From contig NZ_BNGS01000009.1 in NCBI RefSeq assembly GCF_014905555.1, forward strand, positions 248,001 through 312,000: a DNA stretch of 64,000 nucleotides. Direction: 5' to 3'. This DNA comes from Streptomyces sp. Y2F8-2. GTDB taxonomy: Bacteria; Actinomycetota; Actinomycetes; Streptomycetales; Streptomycetaceae. Below the pieces are notes generated by a model that had not been told where the DNA came from, made no database searches, and worked only from the letters and a program-made list of their open reading frames with translations. The translations under genes were made by a program, and so were the position numbers. Below are positions 41,583 through 51,586 of the stretch, in pieces; positions within the stretch are counted from its first letter, which is position 1; each line of letters begins with the position of its first letter.

Positions 41583-42799
41583 CCGCACCCGCCCGTACGC
41601 GTTCGTCCGCCGAGCTGATCCAGGCCGAGGAGCCCGTCCTCGCGCACAACTACCACCCGCTGCCCGTGGTCGTCGCCCGCGCCGAGGGCACCTGGGTGGA
41701 GGACGTGGAGGGCCGCCGCTACCTCGACATGCTCGCCGGGTACTCCGCCCTCAACTTCGGTCACCGCAACCCCGTGCTGATCGAGGCGGCGCACCGTCAG
41801 CTGGACCGGCTCACGCTCACCTCGCGGGCCTTCCACAACGACCAGCTGGCCGAGTTCGCGGAGTCGCTGGCGGAGTTGACGGGCCTGGACATGGTGCTGC
41901 CGATGAACACGGGCGCGGAGGCGGTGGAGAGCGCCGTGAAGGTGGCCCGGAAATGGGCGTACGAGGTCAAGGGCGTGCCGGCCGACCGGGCGACGATCGT
42001 GGTGGCGGCCGGGAACTTCCACGGCCGTACGACGACGATCGTCAGCTTCTCCACGGACGAGACGGCGCGGGCGGGATTCGGGCCGTTCACGCCGGGTTTC
42101 CGGATCGTCCCGTACAACGACCTGGCGGCGCTTGAGGCGGCCGTCGACGAGACGACGGCGGCCGTGCTGATCGAGCCGATCCAGGGCGAGGCGGGTGTCG
42201 TCATCCCCGACGAGGGTTACCTCACCGGGGTCCGCGAGCTGACCCGCCGCGCTGGGTGCCTGTTCATCGCGGACGAGATCCAGTCGGGTCTCGGACGTAC
42301 CGGTCGCACGCTGGCCGTGGAGCATGAGGGCGTCCTGCCGGACGTGCTGCTGCTCGGCAAGGCGCTCGGCGGCGGGATCGTACCGGTGTCGGCGGTGGTG
42401 GCGCGCCGGGAGGTGCTCGGGGTGCTGCGGCCCGGTGAGCACGGATCGACGTTCGGCGGGAACCCGCTGGCCGCGGCGGTCGGTTCGGCGGTCGTCGGCC
42501 TGCTGAAGACGGGTGACTTCCAGCTGCGGGCCGCCCGGTTGGGTGTGGTGCTGCGGGACGGCCTGACCTCGTTCGTCGGCAAGGGCGTCGTGGGCTTCCG
42601 TTCGCGCGGGCTGTGGGCGGGCGTGGACGTCGACCCGGTGATCGGCACGGGACGCGAGATCAGCGAACGCCTGATGGCGGAGGGGATCCTGGTCAAGGAC
42701 ACCCACGGCTCGACGATCCGCCTGGCGCCGCCGCTGACGATCACGGAGGAGGAGCTGCGGTCGGCGCTCGGGGCGCTGGAGAAGGTGCTGGCGGCTTGA
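41579..42799 (+). CDS. rocD: Ornithine aminotransferase
   Basis: A protein of 406 aa, class III PLP aminotransferase. It converts ornithine and 2-oxoglutarate to glutamate semialdehyde and glutamate. Features are MLAGYSALNFGHRNPVLIEAA, VLPMNTGAEAVESAVKVARKWAYEVKG, the cofactor Asp in CLFIADEIQSGLGRTG, and the PLP lysine in LLLGKALGGGIVPVSAVVA. EHGSTFGGNPLAAAV follows. The N-terminal region matches ornithine-oxo-acid transaminases better than acetylornithine enzymes. Overlaps the preceding hydrolase gene by ATGA. Confidence 0.93.
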   Translation: MTAPARTRSSAELIQAEEPVLAHNYHPLPVVVARAEGTWVEDVEGRRYLDMLAGYSALNFGHRNPVLIEAAHRQLDRLTLTSRAFHNDQLAEFAESLAELTGLDMVLPMNTGAEAVESAVKVARKWAYEVKGVPADRATIVVAAGNFHGRTTTIVSFSTDETARAGFGPFTPGFRIVPYNDLAALEAAVDETTAAVLIEPIQGEAGVVIPDEGYLTGVRELTRRAGCLFIADEIQSGLGRTGRTLAVEHEGVLPDVLLLGKALGGGIVPVSAVVARREVLGVLRPGEHGSTFGGNPLAAAVGSAVVGLLKTGDFQLRAARLGVVLRDGLTSFVGKGVVGFRSRGLWAGVDVDPVIGTGREISERLMAEGILVKDTHGSTIRLAPPLTITEEELRSALGALEKVLAA

Positions 42800-42856
42800 G
42801 CGCCGTGCCGCACCGGGGTTGATGCGCCCCCGCCGCCCCTACCCTTCCCGTCCCCA

Positions 42857-43024
42857 GGGGCTCCGCCCCTTCGGCCCCACCGGGGGCTCCGCCCCTTCGG
42901 CCCCGCTGGGGGCTCCGCCCCCAGACCCCCGCTCCTCAAACGCCGGAGGGGCTGAATTTCAGCCCGTCCGGCATTTCAGGACGAGGCCGCAAGGCCGACA
43001 GCCGGGTCTGGGGGCGCAGCCCCA
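42857..43024. repeat. Streptomyces GC-rich repeat element (copy A) with 26-bp tandem units
   Basis: GGGGCTCCGCCCC-type units start at 42857, 42883 and 42909 (26-bp period). The 42907-42928 arm can pair with 43004-43024 (one mismatch, one gap). Inside lies a 15-bp stem GCCGGAGGGGCTGAA/TTCAGCCCGTCCGGC (42942-42972, one mismatch). The CAGACCCCCG and CCTCAAACGCCGGA signature recurs at 55082-55147. It fills the gap between convergent rocD and the SLOG-like gene and likely terminates both. Confidence 0.75.
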
Positions 43025-43055
43025 GGAACGGGACGGGCAGGGGCGGCCGTGCCGG

Positions 43056-43532
43056 TCAGGGCCAGAGGCCCGTCACCTCCAGCGCCTCCGCCGGCGTGCG
43101 CGCGTACCGTACGCCCCCCACCTCTTGCCCGTCGGCGTCCACGAGGCGCCAACCGTCACCCAGCTGGACCACGGGCACGCCGCCCCGGCGCATCGCCAGG
43201 GCCAGTTCCGAGAGCGTGCCCCAGGAGCCGCCGATCACGATGACGGCGTCCCCGCTGTGCACGATGACGCTGTTGCGGGCCTGCCCGAGGCCGGTGGCGA
43301 TCGCGACGCTCAGGTCCGGGCCGGCGCCGGTACGGTCGGCCCCGGGCAGCACCCCGACGACGACGCCGTCGCGCGACCGGGCACCCGCCGCGACCGCGGC
43401 CATCACCCCGCCGTGCCCGCCGCAGATCACCACGGCCCCGCGCTCCGCCAGCAGCCGGCCCACCTCGTACGCGAGGGCTCGCTCGCCTTCCCCGCACTGC
43501 GCGGGCCCGCACACCGCCACCTGTACCGCCAT
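43056..43532 (-). CDS. TIGR00725/SLOG-family Rossmann protein
   Basis: A protein of 158 aa. Lysine-decarboxylase-like/SLOG Rossmann fold: VAVCGPAQC at the N-terminus, VICGGHGGVMAAVAAGA (GGxxGxM), VVVGVLPG, and GDAVIVIGGSWGTLSELALAM in place of PGGxGTxxE. Relatives bind nucleotides; the LOG branch releases cytokinin-type bases. It begins 8 nt after the large FAD/Fe-S oxidoreductase gene, so the two are co-transcribed. Function unknown. Confidence 0.82.
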   Translation of the reverse strand: MAVQVAVCGPAQCGEGERALAYEVGRLLAERGAVVICGGHGGVMAAVAAGARSRDGVVVGVLPGADRTGAGPDLSVAIATGLGQARNSVIVHSGDAVIVIGGSWGTLSELALAMRRGGVPVVQLGDGWRLVDADGQEVGGVRYARTPAEALEVTGLWP

Positions 43533-43540
43533 GGCCGCGG

Positions 43541-46500
43541 TCAGGTACGCCGCCTCAGCCGGCGGGCGAGGGCCGCCGTGGGGGCCGCCGTCAGGGCGGC
43601 GGCGACGGCTGTCGTCGCCCAGGCGCCGAGGCGTGAGGGCGGCGCGGGGCGCTGCGCCAGACGCTCGGGCAGCTCCGCGGGCAGGGGTCCGTCCAGGCCC
43701 AGCGCCAGCGCCTCGGCCAGGTGGAGGGCCCGGCGGCCCGTGCCACCCTGCTCGATCTGGGTGCGGCAGCTGAAGCCGTCCGCGAGGACCAGACCGGACG
43801 GTGCTGCCCCGCGCACGGAGGGCAGGACGCCCTGTTCCGCGACGGCCATGGACAGCTCGTGGTGGCCCCGCTCGAACCCGAAGTTGCCGGCGAGCCCGCA
43901 GCAGCCCTCGTCGAGGACCTCGGCGTCGAGATGGGCCCGGCGCATCAGCTCCTGGTCGGCCTCATACTTCATGATCGCGTGCTGGTGGCAGTGGGTCTGC
44001 ACGGTCGCCTGCCGGGCCAGGGCGGGCGGCCGCCAGTCGTCGGGGGCGTGGTGGACGAGGTGTTCGGCGAAGGTGCGGAACTGCCCGGCCAGGCGCTGCA
44101 CGTCCTGGTCGGCGGGCATCAGTTCGGGCGCGTCGGCCCGGAACACGGCGGTGCAGGACGGTTCGAGGCCGATGACAGGGGTGCCGGCCTCGATCCACGG
44201 GCGCAGGACGTCGAGCGAGTGCCGCAGGACCTTCTTGGCCACCGCGAGCTGACCGGTGGAGATCCAGGTCAGTCCGCAGCAGACGGGCCTGCCGGGTACG
44301 GCGACCCGGAATCCGGCGTCCTCGAGGACCCGCACCGCGGACTTCGCGATCGAGGGGTGGAAGTAGGTGCTGAAGGTGTCGGGCCACAGCACCACGGCCC
44401 GCTCGTCGCCGGGCTCCGGTTCCTCGCTGCCGCGCGCCCGCCACCACTGCAGGAAGGACTCCTCGGCGAACACGGGGGCCCGGCGCGCGCCGTCGACGCC
44501 GGCCAGCCGTTTGCCGGCGGCGGCCAGTCCGGGCGCGTGCAGCAGGCTGTTGACGACCGCCGGGGCGAGACGGGAGAGCCGGGCCCACACCGGCAGCCAG
44601 CCCATGGAGTAGTGGGCGGCCGGGCGGGGCCTGCCCGCGTAGTGGTGGGCGAGGAACTCGGCCTTGTAGGTGGCCATGTCGACGCCGGTGGGGCAGTCCG
44701 ACTTGCAGCCCTTGCACGCCAGGCACAGGTCCAGGGCGTCGCGGACCTCGGTGGAGCGCCAGCCGTCGGTCACAGCGGAGTCCGCGTGGCCGTCGAGCAT
44801 CTCGAACAGCAGCCGCGCCCGGCCTCGCGTGGAGTGCTCCTCCTCCTGGGTGGCCCGGTAGGACGGGCACATCACGCCGCCGTGGTGGCTGCGGCAGTTG
44901 CCGATGCCGACGCAGCGCAGCACGGCGCGGGTGAAGGAGTGTTCGTCCTCCGGGTAGCCGAAGTGCGTGTCCAGGGTGGCGGGCCGCCAGGCGGAGCCGA
45001 GCCGCAGTTGGCCGTCGACGGGGTTAGGGCCTGTGACCTTGCCGGGGTTCATCCGGTTGTGGGGGTCGAAGAGCGCCTTGAGTTCCCCGAACGCGGCCAC
45101 GAGCCGCTCGCCGAACATGCGGGTGAGCAGCTCGCCACGGGCCTGTCCGTCCCCGTGCTCGCCCGACAGGGAGCCGCCGTAGGAGGCCACAAGGTCGGCG
45201 GCGCGCTCCAGGAAGCGGCGGAAGTCGGCCACGCCCTCGGCGGTCCTCAGTCCGAACGGGATGCGGGTGTGCACACAGCCCTGCCCGAAGTGCCCGTACA
45301 GCGAGGGGTGGTCGTAGTCGAACTCCTCGAAGAGCCCCTTGAGGTCGCGCAGGTAGTCGCCGAGGCGGTCGGGCGGGACGGCGGAGTCCTCCCAGCCCTC
45401 CCAGGTCTCGCGGTCGTCCGGGGGCCGCGCGGTGACCCCGAGTCCGGCCTCCCGGGCCTTGAGCATCCGCTGCTCGCGCTCGGGGTCGTCGGAGAACGCG
45501 ACGGTGGACTCCTTCTCGCTCCGGCCGACCGCGCGCAGCAGCGCGTGCGCCTTCTCGTCGACCTCCTCCTGGCTGTCGCCGCTGAACTGCAGCAGCAGCC
45601 AGCTGTCCCCCTCCGGGAGGGAGTTGAGGGACTCCAGGTAGGCGTGCTCCTCGCGCATCAGCTGTGCCATCCGCCCGTCCAGGGCCTCGAGCTGGCTGGG
45701 TGAACAGTGCTCGAGGAGGTGGGGTACGTCGTCGGCGGCGGCGCAGATGTCCTCGTACCCGAGGACTAGCAGCGACTGGTACGGGGGCACGGGGACCAGG
45801 TCGAGTTCGGCGCGCAGTACGGTCACCAGGGTTCCCTCGCTGCCGACCAGGGCCCTGGCGACATCGAAGCCGTTCTCCGGGAGCAGGGAGTCCAGGTTGT
45901 ATCCGGAGACGCGGCGCGGGATCTTGGGGTAGCCCTGGCGGATGTCCGCGAGGTACTCGGTGACGATGCGGTCGAGGCCGTCGTAGATCTCGGCTCGGCG
46001 CCCGCCCTCGGCGGCGATCTGCGCCCGCTCGGCCTTGGAGGTCGGCCCCACCCACATGCGGGTTCCGTCGTAGGTGAGGACTTCCAGGCGGCGCACGTTG
46101 TCCACGGTCTTGCCGTACGCCTGCGCCGACGCCCCGCACGAGTTGTTGCCGATCATGCCGCCGAGCGCGCAATGGCTGTGCGTGGACGGTTTGGGCCCGA
46201 ACTGGAGGCGGTGGTCGGCGAGCTTGCGGTTGAGCTCGTCCAGGACCAGCCCGGGCTCCACGACGCAGGTGCGGGCGTCGGGGTCGACCGACACCAGGGC
46301 GTCGCAGTACTTGGTCCAGTCGATGACGACGGCCGTGTTGGTCGTCTGGCCGGCCAGGCTGGTGCCGCCGCCCCGGGACAGGACGGGCGCGCCGAACCGT
46401 GCGCACACCTCGACCGCCCGGGCGCCCGCCTCCACGCCGCGCGGGACGACGACGCCGATGGGGACCTGGCGGTAGTTGGAGCCGTCGGTCGAGTACGCGC

Positions 46501-46633
46501 CCCTGGTGCCCGCGTCGAACCGGATCTCCCCGTCCACGGCGCTGCGCAGCGCCGCCTCCAGGCCGGCCACGTCGAGCGCGGTCCCCGCCCGACCGAGGGC
46601 CGGGATCGTGTCGTTGCGGGATGTCAGGGCCAT
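43541..46633 (-). CDS. Large FAD/Fe-S oxidoreductase (YdiJ/D-2-hydroxyacid dehydrogenase-like)
   Basis: A protein of 1030 aa. The N-terminal half is a FAD-linked oxidase (vanillyl-alcohol oxidase fold): PVLSRGGGTSLAGQTTNTAVVIDWTKY, GPKPSTHSHCALGGMIGNNSCGA, GSEGTLVTV and a C-terminal FAD-oxidase domain. The second half has Fe-S cysteines in CVGIGNCRSHHGGVMCPSYRATQEEEHSTRGRARLL and LCLACKGCKSDCPTGVDM, then two CCG domains (PVCCGLTWISTGQL and DEGCCGLAGNFGFE). This YdiJ-like architecture oxidises D-2-hydroxyacids such as D-2-hydroxyglutarate or D-lactate, passing electrons through the clusters. The ATG at 46633 follows AGG 12 nt upstream. Confidence 0.88.
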   Translation of the reverse strand: MALTSRNDTIPALGRAGTALDVAGLEAALRSAVDGEIRFDAGTRGAYSTDGSNYRQVPIGVVVPRGVEAGARAVEVCARFGAPVLSRGGGTSLAGQTTNTAVVIDWTKYCDALVSVDPDARTCVVEPGLVLDELNRKLADHRLQFGPKPSTHSHCALGGMIGNNSCGASAQAYGKTVDNVRRLEVLTYDGTRMWVGPTSKAERAQIAAEGGRRAEIYDGLDRIVTEYLADIRQGYPKIPRRVSGYNLDSLLPENGFDVARALVGSEGTLVTVLRAELDLVPVPPYQSLLVLGYEDICAAADDVPHLLEHCSPSQLEALDGRMAQLMREEHAYLESLNSLPEGDSWLLLQFSGDSQEEVDEKAHALLRAVGRSEKESTVAFSDDPEREQRMLKAREAGLGVTARPPDDRETWEGWEDSAVPPDRLGDYLRDLKGLFEEFDYDHPSLYGHFGQGCVHTRIPFGLRTAEGVADFRRFLERAADLVASYGGSLSGEHGDGQARGELLTRMFGERLVAAFGELKALFDPHNRMNPGKVTGPNPVDGQLRLGSAWRPATLDTHFGYPEDEHSFTRAVLRCVGIGNCRSHHGGVMCPSYRATQEEEHSTRGRARLLFEMLDGHADSAVTDGWRSTEVRDALDLCLACKGCKSDCPTGVDMATYKAEFLAHHYAGRPRPAAHYSMGWLPVWARLSRLAPAVVNSLLHAPGLAAAGKRLAGVDGARRAPVFAEESFLQWWRARGSEEPEPGDERAVVLWPDTFSTYFHPSIAKSAVRVLEDAGFRVAVPGRPVCCGLTWISTGQLAVAKKVLRHSLDVLRPWIEAGTPVIGLEPSCTAVFRADAPELMPADQDVQRLAGQFRTFAEHLVHHAPDDWRPPALARQATVQTHCHQHAIMKYEADQELMRRAHLDAEVLDEGCCGLAGNFGFERGHHELSMAVAEQGVLPSVRGAAPSGLVLADGFSCRTQIEQGGTGRRALHLAEALALGLDGPLPAELPERLAQRPAPPSRLGAWATTAVAAALTAAPTAALARRLRRRT

Positions 46634-46745
46634 GGATCGAGACCGCCTTTCCTGCACCGTTGGACTATGCAAGGGAGTTTCGCGATCCGTACCGCCCAAA
46701 CGGGCGCGCTGGGCGATCTGTGAGCCCCGGTGGCCGATCGGGGTG

Positions 46746-47777
46746 TCAGCCGACCTTGCGGCCCTGCATCGGTGCCGTCGGGACGCCGGCGCCCTCGTGC
46801 AGCCCGTGCAGGAACTCCTCCAGCACCTCGGTCGCGGCCCGCCGCGGCTGCCAGCCGAGCACGGTGCGCGCGCGGGTGCAGTCCATGAGCGGCAGCCTCA
46901 GGACGGCGTCGAACAGGTGGGGCGAGGCGGGCAGCAGCCGCAGCCCCCAGGCCGCGGCGATCGCCGACCGGGCGGCCGTGCGGGGCAGCCGTACGGGGCG
47001 GGATCCGAGCAGCTCGCCCAGGATCTCGGCGTCGAGGGGCGGATCCGCGGCCAGGTTGAACGCGCCCCGGACCTCGGTGTGGACGGCGAGCTGGTAGGCG
47101 CGGGCCGCGTCGTCGGTGTGCAGGGCCTGCACACGGAGCCCCTGGATGTCCGGCAGGAAGGGCAGCAGTTCCGGGCGGGCCAGCGGTCCCGGCAGGAACT
47201 TCCCGCCGAAGATGCGGCGCTGTTCGCTCGCCGATTCACGTTTGAACAGGAACGCGGGCCGCATCCGTACGACGCGGATCCCGGGGTGCCGGAACTCGAA
47301 GGTGTCGAGATACCTCTCCAGATAGGCCTTCTCCCGGGTGTAGGCGGCGTCGGGCCAGCCGTGCGTGGGCCACGACTCGTCCACGGAGCGGTTCTTGGGC
47401 CCCGGAGAGTAGGCCCCCACGGAGGAGGCGTGCACCAGTGTGGGCACCGTGGCGGTGGCGGCGACGGCCTCGAAGACCCGGATGCTGCCGAGCACGTTGG
47501 TCCGCCAGGTCGCGACCGGATCGTGCGTGGGCTGGAACGCCCACGCCAGGTGCACCACCGCGTCGGCGCCCCGGAACTCCCGTACGAGGTCGACGTCCTT
47601 CGCCGCGAGGTCGACCTTCGACCACTCCACGCGGTCCGGGCCGAGGTCGGGGATGCGGCGCGCCAGGCCCCGGACGCTCGCGACGGCCGGATCCTCGGCG
47701 AGCAGCCGCACGAGGCTGGTGCCCACATTGCCGGTGGCACCCGTGACCACGATCTTCCTGCCTGCTTCGGTGCTCAC
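46746..47777 (-). CDS. NAD-dependent epimerase/dehydratase family protein
   Basis: A protein of 343 aa, extended SDR fold. NAD-binding GATGNVGTSLVRLL near the N-terminus, DAVVHLAWAFQPTHDPVATWRTNVLGSIRVFEAVA, HASSVGAYSPGP, and an active-site YTREKAYLERYLD (YxxxK). GTG start with AGGAG 6 nt upstream. No sugar-biosynthesis neighbours, so the substrate cannot be inferred. Confidence 0.87.
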   Translation of the reverse strand: MSTEAGRKIVVTGATGNVGTSLVRLLAEDPAVASVRGLARRIPDLGPDRVEWSKVDLAAKDVDLVREFRGADAVVHLAWAFQPTHDPVATWRTNVLGSIRVFEAVAATATVPTLVHASSVGAYSPGPKNRSVDESWPTHGWPDAAYTREKAYLERYLDTFEFRHPGIRVVRMRPAFLFKRESASEQRRIFGGKFLPGPLARPELLPFLPDIQGLRVQALHTDDAARAYQLAVHTEVRGAFNLAADPPLDAEILGELLGSRPVRLPRTAARSAIAAAWGLRLLPASPHLFDAVLRLPLMDCTRARTVLGWQPRRAATEVLEEFLHGLHEGAGVPTAPMQGRKVG

Positions 47778-47835
47778 GTCGGGCTCCTCTCGGTGACCGG
47801 TGACCGGTACCTGCGAGTACCCACGGTGAGGGGCG

Positions 47836-48165
47836 TTACTGCTGCTGGCGCTGCCTGCTGTGTTCGGCGTCCTGCCGGACGAGGAGGGCGAGCAGCTCGG
47901 CGACGGTCAGGCTGGCCTCCGCGGGGTGGCGCAGCGGCGTGCCCGGCTGGATGTGGTACGTGTTGCTGCGCCCCTCACGGGTGTGCGTGAGATAGCCGTC
48001 CTGCTCGAGATCGGCGATGATCTTCTGAACGGCACGTTCCGTCAGTCGGCAGTGGGCCGCGATGTCCCGGATGCGGACACTCTGGTCGTCGGCGATGGCC
48101 GCCAGCACGCGCGCGTGGTTGGTCAGGAACGTCCATCCTGTATGCGGCTCCCGCGCTCCACCCAT
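47836..48165 (-). CDS. Small winged-helix (MarR-like) regulator, 109 aa
   Basis: A single winged-helix domain: HTGWTFLTNHARVLAAIADDQSVRIRDIAAHCRLTERAVQKIIADLEQDGYLTHTREGRSNTYHIQPG, then a helical tail with QDAEHSRQRQQQ. The start at 48165 is supported by a leaderless promoter (see 48166-48221). It probably binds the inverted repeat overlapping its own -35 and acts as an autorepressor; targets unknown. Confidence 0.82.
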   Translation of the reverse strand: MGGAREPHTGWTFLTNHARVLAAIADDQSVRIRDIAAHCRLTERAVQKIIADLEQDGYLTHTREGRSNTYHIQPGTPLRHPAEASLTVAELLALLVRQDAEHSRQRQQQ

Positions 48166-48221
48166 GCATAGAGAGTAGGCCCCACGATTCACGAATACAA
48201 AAAGGTGAATTCGAATTCGTG
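48166..48221 (-). promoter_or_regulatory. Leaderless promoter with inverted repeat for the winged-helix gene
   Basis: Minus strand: TTGTAT (48100-series position 48200-48195), 17-nt spacer, TACTCT (48177-48172), 6 nt, then the ATG at 48165. CACGAAT (48190-48196) and ATTCGTG (48215-48221) form an inverted repeat over the -35, and GAATTCGAATTC (48207-48218) is a perfect palindrome. Confidence 0.65.
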
Positions 48222-48336
48222 TATCTCTTGACATATGACCTGGGGCGGGCAGAGCCTGGCTAGGGGGTGCCCGGCAGTTCGCGCCGGGCACCCCCTGGGT
48301 CGGGGGACGCGGTAGGGGCGAGCTCGGGAGGCTGCC

Positions 48337-49170
48337 ATGGACGAATGCGTACTTCCCGAGCCCGGCAGCGCGGACGGCGGCGTCCGGGTGACCTGGGCAC
48401 ACCCGCCGCAGCACCTCCTGCCTCCCTGCCTGCGGGTCGAGACCCACCAGGACGGGGACCGGGTGGCCGTGGTGGTGTCCGGTGAGCTGGACATCGACAC
48501 CGAGCAGGCTCTGCAGGACGCCCTGCGGGAGGCCGTACGGCGCTCGGTGAGAGGTGTCGACGTGGATCTCGGCGGTGTGGACTTCTGCGACTGCTCCGGA
48601 CTCAACGTGCTGCTGAGCGCCCGCCGCCAGGCCCTGGCGGACGCCAAGACGCTCGTCCTCGGCCCGACCGGCCCCTCCGTGGACAGGCTCCTGTCGCTGA
48701 CCGGCACCCGAGCCCTGTTCGACACCTCCTCCACCGCCGGTACGGCCGCGGGAGATGGCCAGGACGGGCGGATCCCGCAGCTGCACGGTCCTCCGCGTCG
48801 GGAGGAGCGACCCGAGGACACCGACCGGGACCCGCACATCGCCCCGGACCTGGCCCCCGACCGGGACCTGGACCCGGCGAGTGAGCGGGACCTGCACATC
48901 GAGCTGGTGCAGCTCAGACGGGCCATGCAGACGCGGCCGGTGATCGACCTGGCCCGGGGGGTACTGATGGCGTCCTTCGCGCTGAGCCCGCAGGACGCCT
49001 GGGACGTCCTGGTCACCGTCTCCCAGAAGACCAACACGAAGCTGCACAACGTCGCCGAGGACCTGGTGGCGGCCGTCAACGGCGACGCCCCGCCCGACCC
49101 CCTGCGCCAGGAGCTGGCGGCCGCGGTCACCGCGGTCAAGGAGCCCTCGGGCGCGCGTTCCGCGGACTGA
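48337..49170 (+). CDS. STAS-ANTAR fusion regulator
   Basis: A protein of 277 aa. Residues ~30-125 are a STAS domain of the anti-sigma-antagonist type (LRVETHQDGDRVAVVVSGELDIDTEQALQDALREAV, VDVDLGGVDFCDCSGLNVLLSARRQA); the phosphorylatable Ser would be in DCSGLNVL. A charged DPH/DRD-rich linker (~155-185) leads to an ANTAR RNA-binding domain (~190-245): ELVQLRRAMQTRPVIDLARGVLMASFALSPQDAWDVLVTVSQKTNTKLHNVAEDLV. It could couple partner-switching input to antitermination. GGGAGG precedes the ATG. Confidence 0.9.
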   Translation: MDECVLPEPGSADGGVRVTWAHPPQHLLPPCLRVETHQDGDRVAVVVSGELDIDTEQALQDALREAVRRSVRGVDVDLGGVDFCDCSGLNVLLSARRQALADAKTLVLGPTGPSVDRLLSLTGTRALFDTSSTAGTAAGDGQDGRIPQLHGPPRREERPEDTDRDPHIAPDLAPDRDLDPASERDLHIELVQLRRAMQTRPVIDLARGVLMASFALSPQDAWDVLVTVSQKTNTKLHNVAEDLVAAVNGDAPPDPLRQELAAAVTAVKEPSGARSAD

Positions 49171-49297
49171 GGTCCGCCGCGCGGTGGGTGCGGTGCGGGG
49201 GTGCGGTTCACCCACCCGGGTGCACGCCCCGGGGTGCCACCACCCGTCGGCGGTACGCGCACCGCCTCCAGAACAGCGGCAGGGTAAGCCTTCCCCC

Positions 49298-49666
49298 ATG
49301 ACCTTCAAGAGTCCCGCCCACCGCGGCGGCCCCAAGCGCGGCATGTTCGAGGAGCTGGCGGAGAGAGCCTCCAACTTGACGAGCTCTCCGCTCTTCTTCG
49401 TGATCTGCCTGGCCTTCGTCGGCTTCTTCGTCGCCGCGCACGCCGCACACCTGCCCCTGGAGCTGCTCCTGCTCGCCGGGGAGTCGATGACCGCGGTCAC
49501 CCTTCTCCTCCTCGCCCTGCTCAAGAACTCGGAGATGCGGGCGGAGCACGCCATCCAGCGCAAGCTCGACGCCATTGCACGCGCCCTGCTGGACATGAAC
49601 GAGAACAGGGACAGCCGTGCCCTGAGGGAACTCAAGGAGTCGATCCGCATGGAGGAAGAGACATAA
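49298..49666 (+). CDS. Low-affinity iron permease-family membrane protein
   Basis: A protein of 122 aa with two transmembrane helices (FFVICLAFVGFFVAAHAAHLPLELLLLAG and MTAVTLLLLALL) and the family's C-terminal NSEMRAEHAIQRKLDAIARALLDMNENRDSRALRELKESI. The family name comes from fungal Fet4; bacterial members are short and their transport role is unproven. Followed 35 nt later by a small acidic protein gene. Confidence 0.82.
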   Translation: MTFKSPAHRGGPKRGMFEELAERASNLTSSPLFFVICLAFVGFFVAAHAAHLPLELLLLAGESMTAVTLLLLALLKNSEMRAEHAIQRKLDAIARALLDMNENRDSRALRELKESIRMEEET

Positions 49667-49701
49667 AATGACACTCACCGATATGACGGGAGTGAGCCGA
49701 T

Positions 49702-49896
49702 ATGACCGACCGAGAGCATGGCCGGTACGCGGACGGCTCCGGCCACCTCAGGGACATGACCGAGGAAACCCTCGGCGCCCAGGAACAGGCACGCCAGGAG
49801 CGTCAGCACCGGCTCGAACAGCAGAGCGGCCGTCGGGCGGACGACGAGTCCACCTACCCCGAGCTCTTCGACCAGGGAGACGACGACTATCTGTGA
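49702..49896 (+). CDS. Small acidic protein, 64 aa
   Basis: Highly charged and apparently without hydrophobic core (MTDREHGRYADG..., QEQARQERQHRLEQQSGRR, STYPELFDQGDDDYL). It is rich in Glu, Gln, Arg and Asp and likely disordered or helical. It may be co-transcribed with the iron-permease-like gene. No family recognised. Confidence 0.6.
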   Translation: MTDREHGRYADGSGHLRDMTEETLGAQEQARQERQHRLEQQSGRRADDESTYPELFDQGDDDYL

Positions 49897-49906
49897 GGGC
49901 CGTTTT

Positions 49907-49921
49907 CGGGGTGTGACCCCG
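49907..49921. terminator. Weak hairpin between convergent genes
   Basis: CGGGGT-GTG-ACCCCG, 6-bp stem preceded by TTTT, between the small acidic gene and convergent sdaA. Confidence 0.4.
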
Positions 49922-49953
49922 GCTGCGGCCCCTTTCCCACTCCGACCGCTTCC

Positions 49954-51336
<1,383 letters not shown>

Positions 51337-51515
51337 GCCATACTCCGTGGGGTGGGAGAGGCGTGCCGAGCATGGCACTGGCGCGCCCCTGCGGGAGGTT
51401 GTCGGTTACGGGCCTGGGTGGAGCGGGTGCTTCTCCCGGGTGCGGAGCGGCCGTGAGCCCTTCTCGTGCTCATGGTTCGAAGAGGCGGGCGGCCGGGCGG
51501 TGCGCACGCATGCCG

Positions 51516-51558
51516 CGGCGGTGCCAGGCCGCCTGCCCGTGACGGCCTGGCACCGCCG
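51516..51558 (-). terminator. Terminator after soxG
   Basis: A 16-bp perfect stem (CGGCGGTGCCAGGCCG with CGGCCTGGCACCGCCG) and 11-nt loop, 28 nt beyond the soxG stop. Confidence 0.85.
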
Positions 51559-51586
51559 GGTCACCCTTGCCGCCCTGCCGCGCCGC

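Noticed and set aside
51337..51586. Possible glycine riboswitch upstream of serine dehydratase.
   Set aside because: I could not find the conserved glycine aptamer cores; the only structure seen is the soxG terminator.
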